Below are positions 23,586-64,000 of a stretch of 64,000 nt of DNA, one piece after another. A program made the position numbers and the translations under genes. The stretch spans positions 27,687,418 through 27,751,417 of the forward strand of contig OZ026601.1 in the NCBI GenBank assembly GCA_964020085.1, read 5' to 3'. Position 1 is the stretch's first letter. Each line of letters opens with the position of its first letter. The notes under the pieces are model-generated. The model saw nothing but the letters and a program-made list of their open reading frames with translations, did not search any database and was not told the DNA's origin. The DNA is from Micromussa lordhowensis. Taxonomy: Eukaryota > Cnidaria > Anthozoa > Scleractinia > Lobophylliidae.

Positions 23586-26279
23586 GTATTTTATTAAAAA
23601 AGGCAGTAAGATTTGGGAAGAGCGCTCTTTAAAATCATGGTTGCCGTATAAATGTCGCAAAGTTTTATCGCTATAGCGCTAATGCCAAGTAGGCTTGAAC
23701 TACAGTACATGTATAGAAACGTCCCTTTTCCAAGCTACAAAACGTGCCCGTCAACATTAAAACAATTATCTACAATGCCTGCGAATATGGTAGCAAATCG
23801 AATATTCAAGAAAAGTCCCAAATGTTTTATCTGACGGGGTATAAATCAGGGCATGCACTCTTGTACTAGACGCAACCTTTACAGACCACGTTTTGCTTGT
23901 CTGAATAGTAGGCTTGTTAAAAGTAAATAAACAAATCAACTTTGTCTAACGAGGGTGACGCTCAACAGTCTTTAACTGATAAACCCGTGGCCCTCGAATT
24001 CCCAGTCGAATTGGAATTTAGCAATGTTGGTTTCCCAGGAGGGAGGAAAACCCGAGAGCCCGGAGAAAAACCCTCACTGCCTCGGAGCAAGGGCGAGAAC
24101 CAACAACAAACTCAACCCACATATGACGCCGGGTCCGGATCCTTTGTTACAGAATGTTCTATTTTTATTTACTTGAACCAACCACGGCACGTCTTAAAAC
24201 AGAGACAACGAAATTAAATAGTTGAATAAGAGGGAAGGTGATATATTGACAATTCTGAAATTGTCATTGAATAATTTAGAGAATACTTTAAAAAAACGAT
24301 CAGATTGATAAACAATGATCCTTATCAGTGATTTGAAGAGATCGCAAAAACACTGTCTTGGTTAACTTTCTATATGCGGTTGAAACATAAAGCCATAAGT
24401 TTCGGTGGCAATTTCTGTTTTTTTTATATCATCTTGACGATTGCTTCCACGGCTTCAAGAAGATGGGAAAGTCCAGCGATTGTTGCGACAATATGGAAAC
24501 TACTTTCCAGCGATCGTAGTCAACGTTGCAACAAGCCCGGCTGAGATAGACTTGAGTTCAAACTGAATAGAAAACAAGTTATTTGTATAGATAAAATACG
24601 TTTTAAACTAGTCAATTATTCTTGATTGCTAGATAAGGCAATGTGTTACCAAACCGATTATAACAAATAGCTTACAAGATATTCAAATTCACATTCGGAC
24701 TTTCTTTTCAAGTGGTTTTTAGTCACGATCCCATTTCATTTTGATTGGGTTAATAATATTTTGTGTGTAATGCGTATTAACGTTTTTGCTCACTTAGTTT
24801 TAATATGTCGTTAATATGTCGTCCTTATTGGAACGGTTTAATTTTTTAAAAGTTGTCAAAAGCCTCTTTTCTATCCAGTCTCAATAACAATGAGAGATAA
24901 ACAAAGTTGTTCACAATTGGGACAAAGATCTGCCCCAATTGGTTTTAACAAAAGAACGCATCTTAGTGACATTTTTTCACCTGCTGCTCAGCGGAACAAA
25001 CATTTTCGAGAGCATAACTATTCCTCAGCTTAAATTTTAATATAGGTCTTATTATTTTCACACAAGATTTACCTAAAAATTAGCTTTAAATTAAAAATGG
25101 CAAGATTTAATATTTTGGAATCAACAGTGTCACAAAAGCGCTTTTGTTTGCCAACTTTACATATTTAAAAGGGCAAGACGAAAATTATTAGCACTTTTCT
25201 TTTTTACCAGTTTGTTTCCTAACATCTCACGACAGGTAAGTGAGTTTCACGTGCACACCATTTGTGTTGCTACACCAGATACGCTTTATTCACTTCCATA
25301 AGATTGTTAGCGATAAGGTTCTCTCGGTATGCATATGTGGAATTTTTAAATTGTTACAATTCCAAGCCTTCTCAGTCGGATGTGAAATTAAGGTCACCAC
25401 AATGGGTTATGCATCCTGGCGAGCTTAACTCTTGGGAGTTTTGGAAAATTCCTTCTTCTGCTCGTGTTGGCTTACTTGTATTTTTGTTTTGCATTATAAG
25501 CATCCGTCTAATACAGTTCGGCTACATAGGTGCATTTTTCATTCCCCAGTAGCAGCCAAATCAGGTCTTGACGTTTTTCAGACTCATGATAGTTGTGGCG
25601 AGAAACTTTGCAGGACAAGGTTGATGTTAACTCGCTTTGAATTGCTCGGAATGGGAAGAAAACTGTTTTTCAACCCACCTTAACATTTTACACTTTTTGC
25701 AGTTCTGGCCATCCTTTTCAATGAACCTACAAAACTGACCTTTTCAGGCCTTGCTCTTTTAATTTCAAGGTTACATACACATAGCGCACCCAAAAGCGAT
25801 TCATATATTCTTATACTGTATCTATATTTTCATTTTTACGTTAATAGAGAATCAGTTTTTGGTAATGTTATGATATTGGGAATGACAGGTCGCAAACAGT
25901 ACAGGGTTGCTTAAAATCAGTTTATCGTCACTACTTTTTTTTCTTTTTTTCCTCAAACACTAATTAACAGAATCGACGAAAGCACCTGCTAAAAGCAAGA
26001 GAGATTATTTTCTTTTCGTTGATTTTACTTTTTTTTTCGGAGTACAAATAGTGCTAGAATCGACGGCTTTCTAATGGAAAATCAAATATGGCAAAATCTC
26101 TTTTTGTCAAATCACAAATTAAACGAAGCAATCACCACGTTGTTAGTTCAACATTTGTACGTCTCTGTTTAAATATATATATGAGTTGCATCAAATTAAT
26201 GATTTAACTGTCAGCGAGGTTGTTTCGCAATTAAGATTTAATTGCTCCGTAGTCGCTTTTGTCGCGCTTTATTTATAGT
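23586..26279. other. non-genic stretch upstream of the D8C/EGF gene
   Basis: No gene supported. A 91-codon frame at 23942-24217 reads G-G-R-K-T-R-E-P-G-E-K-P, which resembles a translated dispersed repeat more than a protein. Frames at 25240-25683 overlap one another and show no motif. Confidence 0.4.
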
Positions 26280-26286
26280 TATAAAG
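26280..26286 (+). promoter_or_regulatory. possible TATA box of the D8C/EGF gene
   Basis: TATAAAG about 90 bp upstream of the first ATG. Position fits a core promoter, but in AT-rich DNA such a match is weak evidence. Confidence 0.2.
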
Positions 26287-26375
26287 TATCATAATCTAAT
26301 CTCAAAGACATGATAATAGCTCAAGTTAAACTAAGTTGCTTGTCTTATCCTTCAGAAGTGGGGTCGATTCTAGAC

Positions 26376-55828
<29,453 letters not shown>

Positions 55829-58198
55829 AAGTGTCTCAAGGTAAGAATTAAGGTTGGTTATATAGAAAATGTTTGAACCCAGGAATATCAATAGTTTGTA
55901 TAGTGTGATAGTCCGGGTGAGGGTAGTAGAGAAGAAGATTATAAGAAGAATATAACATCATCGACTAAAAAACACTATTCACTTGATTTTGAAGATGACT
56001 TCCGCTCAGGTTTTCGAAACGTCAGTCACCAACAACAGTTCTTCTCAGAACTACCCTCACCCGGACGATCACACTATGAACTAAGGTTGGTTATCTAAAG
56101 CACGGGATAAAACGATTTTAACTTGACGCAACGGCGGGAAAACGCCATAGATCCGAGCCTCTATTCAACGGCCACCTTGGGGACAGAGTTTACTGGCCTT
56201 TGCGGAGAGGGAAGTTAAAATAAGAACGAGCAAATCACTCGACTACGACGAAAATATGTGGTCACTGCAGATAGGTGGCCATTGTGGGGAGAAGGCTGTT
56301 AGGAGAGGTTTGACTGATAGATAGAAGTAAAACAGTATAAACCGGAGTCTCAAAAGTTGATATATAAGTGACAAATACAATCATATTATTTCCTTTCTTG
56401 CAGATATTTAATCTCAGGACAAGACAAAAAGCAACAAATACTATTGCTATATCAGACTGTCCAAAATAAAGAAGTAATAAAGAAAATGTGGTCAAACGTA
56501 TTTTTTTGTGTGTGTGTGTCGGTCCTTTTTCTTATTAGCTCTTTATTGTCGAGATTAGTTTCCTTGTCGTCTGAGAGCGATAAGCTGGTTTTCGGGAATG
56601 ACCGAAAAGCATAAACATGAGCTTGAGTAAAGAGCTTGTGAATAATTAACAATTCGTGAAATTTTTGCCTCTTTGGTTTCAATATTCGAGAAGAAATTGG
56701 CTTTCAAAACTGTAAAATTTCATACTGGCAAAAACAAGCACTTGTACATTAGTTGCAAAATTTTGAGCTTTTTTAAACCCGCGCTCGACAAAAAGTATTT
56801 AATACAAGGGCTCAAATTCCACAAGACAGTTAATCGTGCTGCGTACTTTCAATATTTAGAACTAACGTTTTTGTAGCTCAGAAAGAAACTGTATCGCTTA
56901 TGCTAATGAGGCCAGGATACACTCCTTAGCGGTTAAATTTTATCTTATGTTTTTTCCTTTACTTTAACCTGCGCTTAAAATATACGCTTATGCTTATACT
57001 TGACTGTTTAAACGATGGTCGTATGGTCGGCAGATGAGATTGACTGACACCTGTCATGGGACCCACAATTTTCAAAGAATTGTTGCCCTATTTATGGCAA
57101 GTCAAAACAGTATCGAACCCGGTCCTGTGTTCTTACCAGAGCCAAAATCACCCAGCCCTCCCCTTGTTTCATAGTTGGGTTATGATGTGTTTGTACCACT
57201 GAGGGGTCTACGAAGGGGGTTCAGAGCCACCTGAAATTTTCGAATGTTTAAGTCGTCTCTGAACTCCATTCGTAGAAATTTTTTAAACTTTGCAAAAAGT
57301 TGCATCTTATCATGTTAATTACAATTCGATAATAAAAACTGAGAGTTACCGAGCTCGTTTTCGAGTTATAAGCGCTTAAAGCTAAAATAAAGGGTGTTTT
57401 TAGCAGGTCATATTGTTGCTATGGTAACCTATTGTGCCATAAAATTGACAGCAGGTTGTTATTCAATGATTGGGCAGTTTTTTGATACCATTATTTTGGT
57501 ATCAACTGATATAGAGTGGTTACAATGACTGATCAAACTCTAAGTCTTTGAAAATACTGGAAAGTGTTTCGAGCCACCTTAAGAGGCAAACTTCTAAACT
57601 TCAACGGCCTAAACATTCTAGAGGACCGTTTTCAACACCAAGATATACTACACGATAAAATATGATTTTTTTCTTAATTTTTATTGCACCTGTCATTGCA
57701 CATGCTCTTTTGTACAGTGGTCAGCTGAAACTGGAAGACAAAATAAGGCAAACAAATGTTCATCTCAACCTTTGTTAGTACTCTACTAGAAGAAAGCTAC
57801 TGTCATTATCATTACTAACGCTAATATCATTACAGTATTGATCATCAAAAACACTTGCGATTCTTTATACTTACACTTGTTCCTAGAGCCACAAGATCCA
57901 GATTTTGTCGCTTTTAACATTATTCCACAGGCATTTCGTAGTAAAATATCTCAGAATATCATCATGTCCCGCCATGATCACACTTCGTATGACCTCCCAA
58001 AGTATTTTCTTCTTACGGAGGCCTTTTCATGTCCACAATTCCGGTATTTATAATTGTACATCAGGTTTTTAATAGGAATCAGTGATTAGACAATATTTTC
58101 GAGAGTACAATGTAATTCCTAGAACCCTGTCTAGGAAAGTACACTTAAAACAGAATTCTCAGTGAGCATAAATTGTATAAAGAAGCCAATGTCAATGA
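55829..58198. other. 3' flank of the D8C/EGF gene, no further gene recognised
   Basis: Two AATAAA signals at 56465-56470 and 56476-56481 may end the transcript. The stretch 57180-57600 (GGTTCAGAGCCACC ... GAGCCACCTTAAG) looks like a dispersed non-coding repeat. Short frames show no motif. Confidence 0.4.
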
Positions 58199-59613
58199 TC
58201 AATCATCACTTTTCTTTGTCGTGTTATAAGTGAAAGCGAAATTACAATTTTCAAACCTGGCGTTCCCAAAGTCGACAAATTTGGGCGAATTGGTGTTGGT
58301 GAACATTTTGTTTTGGCAGGAAGCACTATTTCTGTTCTCTACTTGTTGTGAGGATTTTGTAATCAACGCCGACGAGGATGCAACTGGGGCCGTCAAAATT
58401 TCAGAGCACTGTTTCTGTTGTTGTAGCGTTTGCCTTTCACAATAAACTTTCACACTCCCCTCATTTCTATGGCCCGATACTTGCATAATTCTGTGCACAG
58501 GAATTCCCGCTCTATCAAGCAATGTCACAGACGTCGCTCTAATACAATGATTTGTATATGTTTGGCTTAATTTTGCAGCAAAATATATTTCTTTCATCAT
58601 GTTTCCTAAACTGTTTACGCCGAGCGGTGCTCTGTCAAACCATCGTTCAAAGAAAACTTTCTTTTGGACCTCTGAAATAACGCCTCTTCGCCGGGATTTA
58701 AAACCTAGATTAACTTTGTCAATAAACAAACTGGGCAGTTAGTTTCTCCCGTTGCGAACATCTTTGGATCCGCTTCATCAGCTTTGTCGCCAAGCCCACC
58801 AGGATGTTTTTTTGTTTTCTCGTCTTCAGCCATTTCAATGAACTCGACTCCACTCGCGTCTTTTTTAAACACAAAACTATTCCTTGTCAGTTTTCGTTGA
58901 TTATCTCTTCCTCGTCAGCAGAAATATAAATTCACATTAAACCAATTGACACGGAGAAGGGCAAGAGGCGAGTTGCCACCAAAAACGCCGCTATCGTAGC
59001 ATTTTTGTATGTCTTCGGGTTGAATACTACTGTGATGTTTGACTTTAGACGCGCCAGATTCCTTGATTTTCTTGAGCTTAGCGTTTAGTGATTTGTTTGC
59101 AGTCTTGAAAACGGGATCGGGAATGATCGAAAAAGTCTTTTCGACTTTATCGGACGTCAAGTAGCGGTTTAATCCAGCCCTTATAGCCACATGAGCCGAC
59201 CGGCTGTAGTCCTTGCCTCCTTATTGCTTTAGTTCTTGATAGAACTTACTTAGTCGCCCTGCAAGTATTTCTTTAGTTAGGCTCTCCAAATTTTCTCTTC
59301 GGTATCTGAGCTGCAACCATTCTAATTTAAAAGGAGAAAACATTAATTTCAAACTCATTTTCCTTCAACATTTACTACCAATAACAAACATTTTTGACAA
59401 AGCTACACACACTTCGACAATAAATTTAACTTACGAAAGAGAGCGAGAGTTGCCGAGAAAACTTGCAAAGAACTTAATTTTGCTCAACTCACCATTGAAA
59501 ATAGACACACTCCAAGTGGTTTGCCTTTTTGTGTAAGTTTCCGGGATGGCAGCGCCAATTATTTCAGTAATTTTTTCCTCCTCAACCTCGGAAAATCTTG
59601 AACTTGAAGCCAT
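58199..59613 (-). pseudogene. Crypton-type tyrosine recombinase (DUF3504-like), decayed
   Basis: Minus-strand gene. Exon 1 (59613-59493) starts M-A-S-S-S-R-F-S-E-V and ends at a GTGAGT donor (phase 1). Exon 2 begins at 59321 after an ATTAG acceptor, with E-W-L-Q-L-R-Y-R. It continues through A-I-R-A-G-L-N-R-Y-L and, toward the 3' end, W-F-D-R-A-P-L-G-V, N-H-C-I-R-A-T and V-S-G-H-R-N-E, the region with recombinase Arg, His and Arg residues. Tyrosine follows in V-K-V-Y-C. These motifs match Crypton-derived tyrosine recombinase proteins. The frame is broken by TAA near 59222, TGA at 58917-58915 (an arginine position), TAG at 58707-58705, and a frameshift before W-F-D-R. No intact protein is possible. 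Confidence 0.78.
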
Positions 59614-62358
59614 GTACGTTTGAAGTTGAAGAACACTGCACAGTTTTTGTGCGTTGTTGTAATAACGCACTCTGTCACTTTGATGTCGCTTGGTAACGGG
59701 AACTCACGTGATCAATTTTAACTAATGACGCGTGCAGATTTTAGACAGTGAACGAAGATTGAATATTAAAACTCGATAGTGCGCGCTAAAGCATGAACCA
59801 ATTGTTAAATATCATTAATATCGTTTAGTGTATCTGTAGTCTCTTGTCATAACTGCTTTCAAGTATTGTTTGTTATACCATTAGTTTATCAGTGGTCTCT
59901 AGTCATTGCAACGGGTATATCATTTATTTGTTCACCTACACAGTTTACTGCATCTTTTTGACGATTGAAACATTCCCTACCCACGCAAAATTCAACAACT
60001 AAAAAATTTTATACCGTCGGAATCCACAAAAATAACGCCAGGTCGCCAATTTCGCCAAGCATTGCTTCAGCAAGCACGTATTTAAAAGGAATGGTAGATA
60101 TTCTAATGGAAGTCTCTCAGTCTTCTAAGCAAGGAGGTACCGAGACTCTGGTCTCTGGGGGCTTTTATTACACGGAGTTCTGTCTTGCACTTTCTTCGTC
60201 TAACTTCTACTACTACTTCTACTACTTAAAGGTGCTAGTACTCAAGCACTACTACTTGCCTAGCGAATGCATACGCACTGAAATAACCTGTCGGTTGCTA
60301 TATGTGGACACACACGATGCACTGACCTTGGAGGACGAAACACTCTTTTCGAATATAATCCAAGCACTTTCATGCGATTTTCAGAAGGAAAAAACAAAGT
60401 CCTTGAAACAATCAATAGAAGCCAAAGTTTAGTGAACTAGAAACCTAAACAAGATCTTTGTGGGAGATTTAGACGAAGGACCTTAGGTACTCTTGATTAA
60501 CTAAATAAAGACTAGCCTGGAAAGATAATTTGAATCTTAAATAGCAGATGGAATGCTACACTTCTTCGACATTGAAATCGTTTAGTTCCCTTTCCCTTGA
60601 ACTGCATTCAATAGGCGTCAGTTAATCTATTATTGTTTTCCACATCTAAGCAGAAACACGTCACATAAAGTAATTATCCGTCGCCAGGATTCGTCATGAA
60701 CCATTTGAAGCTTAGCAGACCAGTTAATTAGACTTAAGCAAACGACAGGAAATGTATTGCACCTTGCATGATTTGGAAGCGAACATTTGTGTCTACAACA
60801 TAAAAAGCTTGACACCCTTTACATCACGTTTTTTTCAACAGTATGAGCAAACTGTGGTGGTCAATGCGTGATTTGCAGTAGCTTTGGTCCCATCTGAGAC
60901 CATCAAATGAAGTGCGAGCTAGGTGTGGAGAAAACCCCTCAGGCGATTTCGTTTCGCCTGATTTCCTTGGCTGACTGAATTCTTTCAAATTCTGAATAGT
61001 TTCAAAATTATGCTCACTTGAAGGAAACATCGAATCATAAAAGTTTGAGTTTTATGATCAGTGAGATACCAAATGGCGAGGTCATTTCATATTGTAAACC
61101 CAATTCAGTGAAGTATAGATTACTCAATCTGAACTTGTTTCATGTGCATTTGGCCAGTTTGCCTAAGAAGACGTCAATAAGTCAATCAAAAATATTTCCG
61201 AAGCTTTTTATTGGTTCTCTGTCATTGGCATGACAGATCTCAAGTCATTATGTACTGTTATTAAAAGTAAGTTCTATGATTATCTCATATCGAGATACTT
61301 GTCCTCCGCTTCTAACTGCTTCTTTCGATCAGGGAACTGAAGAAGACCTACCTGAAGCTCCAACGCTTTCAGTTTGAAAAACCAAGGTATGGAAAATCTG
61401 ATGCAAAGTTCTGCTTAGTTATCATGCTTTTGGAATACACAATGGCTCAAAGACAAAATACTGTATCCTAGAGTATGTCTAGACTCGAATATGCAAACGC
61501 CATAGAAGCTGGAATATTCAAAGTTCACTGAACACATGATGTCCACAGAGAATTTCATACCTGACCTGGGTGGAGAGAGACACTGTATTATACGCCGATC
61601 GCTACGATATATATCTGGGCAAATTTGGGTCCTAATTTTGGTCTTTTTGGGCAGTCATACCGATTCTTCGGTGAGTGATTTCCTTCCGGAAGTTGGATCC
61701 TGACTCGATGCAGATCACAAGTTAGAATTTCTAGGTCAGAATTGAATGCCGAGGCTTGCTTAGCTTTAACTACGATCTACTTGCAAGTAGCGTTCGCTCT
61801 GGCTTGATTGTGGCTAGATTTTAAAAGCTGATTCAGTTAAAGCAATACCAAATGTGACAACTGTATGATTAATTTAAGGCAGAAATTGAGTTATGCTTCA
61901 GTCAACTTTATTAGAAAAGTGCCTATATCCCCAGGCGGCAGTCTGGTTCGTATGATTATAATCATAGACCAAATTTTACTCCACTCTTGGGGTTTTTACA
62001 TTATGCTCCTAAAATCGAAAGGTGGACTTATTTTCAGGACATTACGTAGTGAGATTGGCATGGCTTCCTTTAGTAATAGACGTTTGACTTTATCGATATA
62101 TGATGAACACAATAAGTGCAAATTTTATAAGCTTTCCATTAACTTAGTTGTTGTTGAGCAATTTTATACTATTTTTACGCTTTTCGTCGTCCCATTTGCA
62201 ATTCGTCTATCAAATACTACACGAAAAAATCTCAGTACCTATGATATAAACACATTACTTCATGGAAAATGCGAAGTAATCTCTAGGTACATGTATGATC
62301 TTTCATAAATTCAGTTGTCACCATCTACGGGTATATTACGAACTCACAAGCTCCCAGT
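59614..62358. other. no gene recognised
   Basis: AT-rich sequence. A 155-codon plus frame (59965-60432) does not begin with ATG, has a tyrosine-rich run from a CTACTT repeat and shows no domain. A 147-codon frame (61865-62308) is AT-driven and likewise unrecognised. Confidence 0.4.
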
Positions 62359-62431
62359 GGCTTGATAGCTCAGTTGGTAGAGCACCGCACCGGTATCGCA
62401 GAGGTCATGGGTTCGAATCCCGTACAAGCCT
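62359..62431 (+). tRNA. tRNA-like sequence, probably the head of a SINE
   Basis: 73 nt with a near-complete acceptor stem (GGCTTGA / ACAAGCC, last pair mismatched), a D arm GCTC-AGTTGGTA-GAGC and a T arm ATGGG-TTCGAAT-CCCGT, so A and B box promoter elements are well kept. The anticodon arm does not pair properly, and position 33 is C instead of the invariant U (triplet GGT at 34-36). It is therefore unlikely to be a working tRNA. Confidence 0.5.
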
Positions 62432-62505
62432 GAATTTGTTTTCAGGCTTTAATTTCACAACTGCTTTAGTTGTGTGTATAACTGCGATGATCAATCAATT
62501 CTTCA
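62359..62505 (+). mobile_element. candidate tRNA-headed SINE
   Basis: The tRNA-like head is followed by TTTTCAGGCTTTAATTTC, a CACAACT-GCTTT-AGTTGTG hairpin and ATAACTGCGATGATC. A diverged copy of the last part recurs at 63337-63385, showing that the body is repeated. Confidence 0.5.
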
Positions 62506-64000
62506 GTTTAATTACTGTTTTGAAGAGGGAGAGATATTTCCAGTTGATATCACACGATTATTGAAGTTACATTCGTCCATTGTACGCTGGTTATAAGCTA
62601 GGTAATAGCCAAATGTGAACGCTGTTTTTCTTTAGCGTAATACCGTTGTCACGTTTCATTGTTAAGGTGGCCAATAAAGTAATAATGGTTTGAAGCATCT
62701 CTAAACATTTCTTCTTTGTTAAATCAATGCCACTTGTTTTAAGATTTTGATATAAATAATGACATACTTGTAAAGAAAATGCCCAGGCATATATGAAATC
62801 GTTAGGAGCAGTACAAGAAGTTAAAACGCCCGTAATATAAGATCTATAGCTGAAAAATCAGCCCCGTTATAACGTAACATTTTACCAAGTTAAAATGGAA
62901 TCGCGGGGGCGAAAAAGTTTCTTGAACAAGAGGCATGTCGTATGAGATTGTTTCCAAAAATATATAGGAAAAGTCCTGATATTTGAAGTTCACATTACGT
63001 TACACGCGTTGGTGCAAACTTGGTTGAGGTTAAAGAAATATATTTCAAAAAAGTGAGTAATGGCCACTTACTCCCAACATCCATAGTTCCCAGGATTATT
63101 TTCTTTGCGTTATCAGGTACAGTCTCACATGTATTTTCTAGCGAAATTTAAGCTTAGATCGGAGCACAAATGATATTATTGGTATTATCTAGTAAGAACA
63201 TAAATAACTTAGATAACATCCGGCTGAAAATAGAGGGAAATCATTACAGTACGCCCATTCATTCATGCCCTGTTAGGAAAATAACGTTGACGCTTTAGGA
63301 CGCCGGCCAGGCCAAAACACGAACTCGGTCATTCATAGCTGCTTAAGTTGTGTAGATAACTGCGATAATCATCTATGTCTTCATATATTTCTAAGTAGTT
63401 CAAATATATGATATTTCATATATTCACTTGCATAATATAAAACTTGTTACTCATATATTACGGTTAACAGCGCTATTTGATCTCAGATTGAAAACGAAAA
63501 TAATGATAAACAACCGATCGACTAGTTATGTAATTTATTGCAACTGAATAAATATGACCTTCTGCTTTTGCGACAGCAGATAAGTGCTACATGCATTCGC
63601 CTAAGTTCGCTTTCTTCCCGGGTCAAATCAGTCGTTTTGGTGGGAGTTTGAGTGTTTACGTTCTCTTCGCTAGCGATGTACGCATATAAAAACACAGCTC
63701 ACAGGCTGTGAATGCACACAGCTGGGAAGTGGTAGGGGCCAAGTTTTTTGTAATTTAATCATTAACAACTATAGAAACTATAAATTGAAAAAATAACATT
63801 ATTTGCAATGTTAACCTAACCATATGGGCTACCCTATTAACCAAATTATATAATACCTAACGTCTTAAAAAAGGTAATTACAAACTGATTTACATCGATA
63901 CATTCAAGTCTTTTACTCGATATGAGATCCACTGCTCTTTTTTAATTTTTTTAATGTTATTTTGTTATAAAATAAGGGATGTGACTCTTAATTTGATCTT
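62506..64000. other. no gene recognised
   Basis: AT-rich sequence apart from the second SINE-body fragment (63337-63385). No open frame with a recognisable motif. Confidence 0.45.
63337..63385 (+). repeat. SINE-body fragment, second copy
   Basis: AGCTGCTTAAGTTGTG then TAGATAACTGCGATAATCAT matches the body downstream of the tRNA-like head at 62.4 kb. No tRNA-like head precedes it here. Confidence 0.5.

Noticed and set aside
23469..23660. Poly-serine/threonine minus-strand frame
   Set aside because: Read-through of a TAC/TAG microsatellite next to a fold-back element.
23942..24217. Frame containing G-G-R-K-T-R-E-P-G-E-K-P
   Set aside because: Looks like a translated dispersed repeat; no domain and no neighbouring exon.
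59965..60432. 155-codon plus-strand frame
   Set aside because: No ATG start, no motif, tyrosine run from a CTACTT repeat, no splice partner.
61865..62308. 147-codon plus-strand frame
   Set aside because: Composition is AT-driven; no domain or splice support.
62359..62431. Functional tRNA gene
   Set aside because: Anticodon stem does not pair and position 33 is C; a SINE head fits better, though the A and B boxes are good.

Overview
The window looks like nuclear DNA of an anthozoan cnidarian, most likely a stony coral or sea anemone (inference). The reasons are AT-rich sequence, small exons with GT/AG introns, many short fold-back elements, a tandem K2P channel family, and a large secreted D8C/EGF protein of a kind common in Cnidaria. 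No bacterial, organellar or viral gene set is seen.

Region 1 (about 1.5-18.5 kb) holds four two-pore-domain potassium channel (K2P/KCNK-type) genes arranged + + - -, so the two pairs converge. All four have two coding exons joined by a phase-1 intron inside the first selectivity-filter glycine codon. Copies A (1497-3642) and C (14257-12970) read open. Copy B (7604-9506) has a deletion of about 25 nt in M4 that truncates it. Copy D (18539-17010) has an in-frame TAA early in exon 1. A rearranged Penelope-like retroelement (11.5-12.7 kb) lies between the pairs.

Region 2 (about 18.5-26.3 kb) has no gene I can support. It is rich in fold-back elements, including a Harbinger-like MITE built from CATAAG hexamers (20094-20495), plus microsatellites.

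Region 3 (26.4-55.8 kb, + strand) is one very large gene for a secreted mosaic protein: signal peptide, eight D8C (uromodulin/OIT3-type) domains, 29 recognisable EGF-like exons (27 healthy) and a C-terminal cysteine domain. Almost every domain is one symmetric phase 1-1 exon. The model stays in frame for about 2161 residues if the nonsense-bearing EGF exon at 45471 and the decayed exon at 45942 are skipped. The gene grew by repeated duplication: a D8C-EGF-EGF module repeats from 28.7 to 38.3 kb, and a block of about 1.65 kb with three EGF exons occurs at 39.9 and again at 49.9 kb. It is also losing exons between 45.5 and 48.0 kb. Its introns carry an antisense LINE, a second LINE 3' end, MITEs and a perfect 72-bp inverted repeat.

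Region 4 (55.8-64.0 kb) contains a decayed Crypton-type tyrosine recombinase gene (59613-58199, - strand) and a tRNA-like SINE head (62359-62431) whose downstream body recurs at 63.3 kb. The rest is AT-rich DNA with no gene I recognise.
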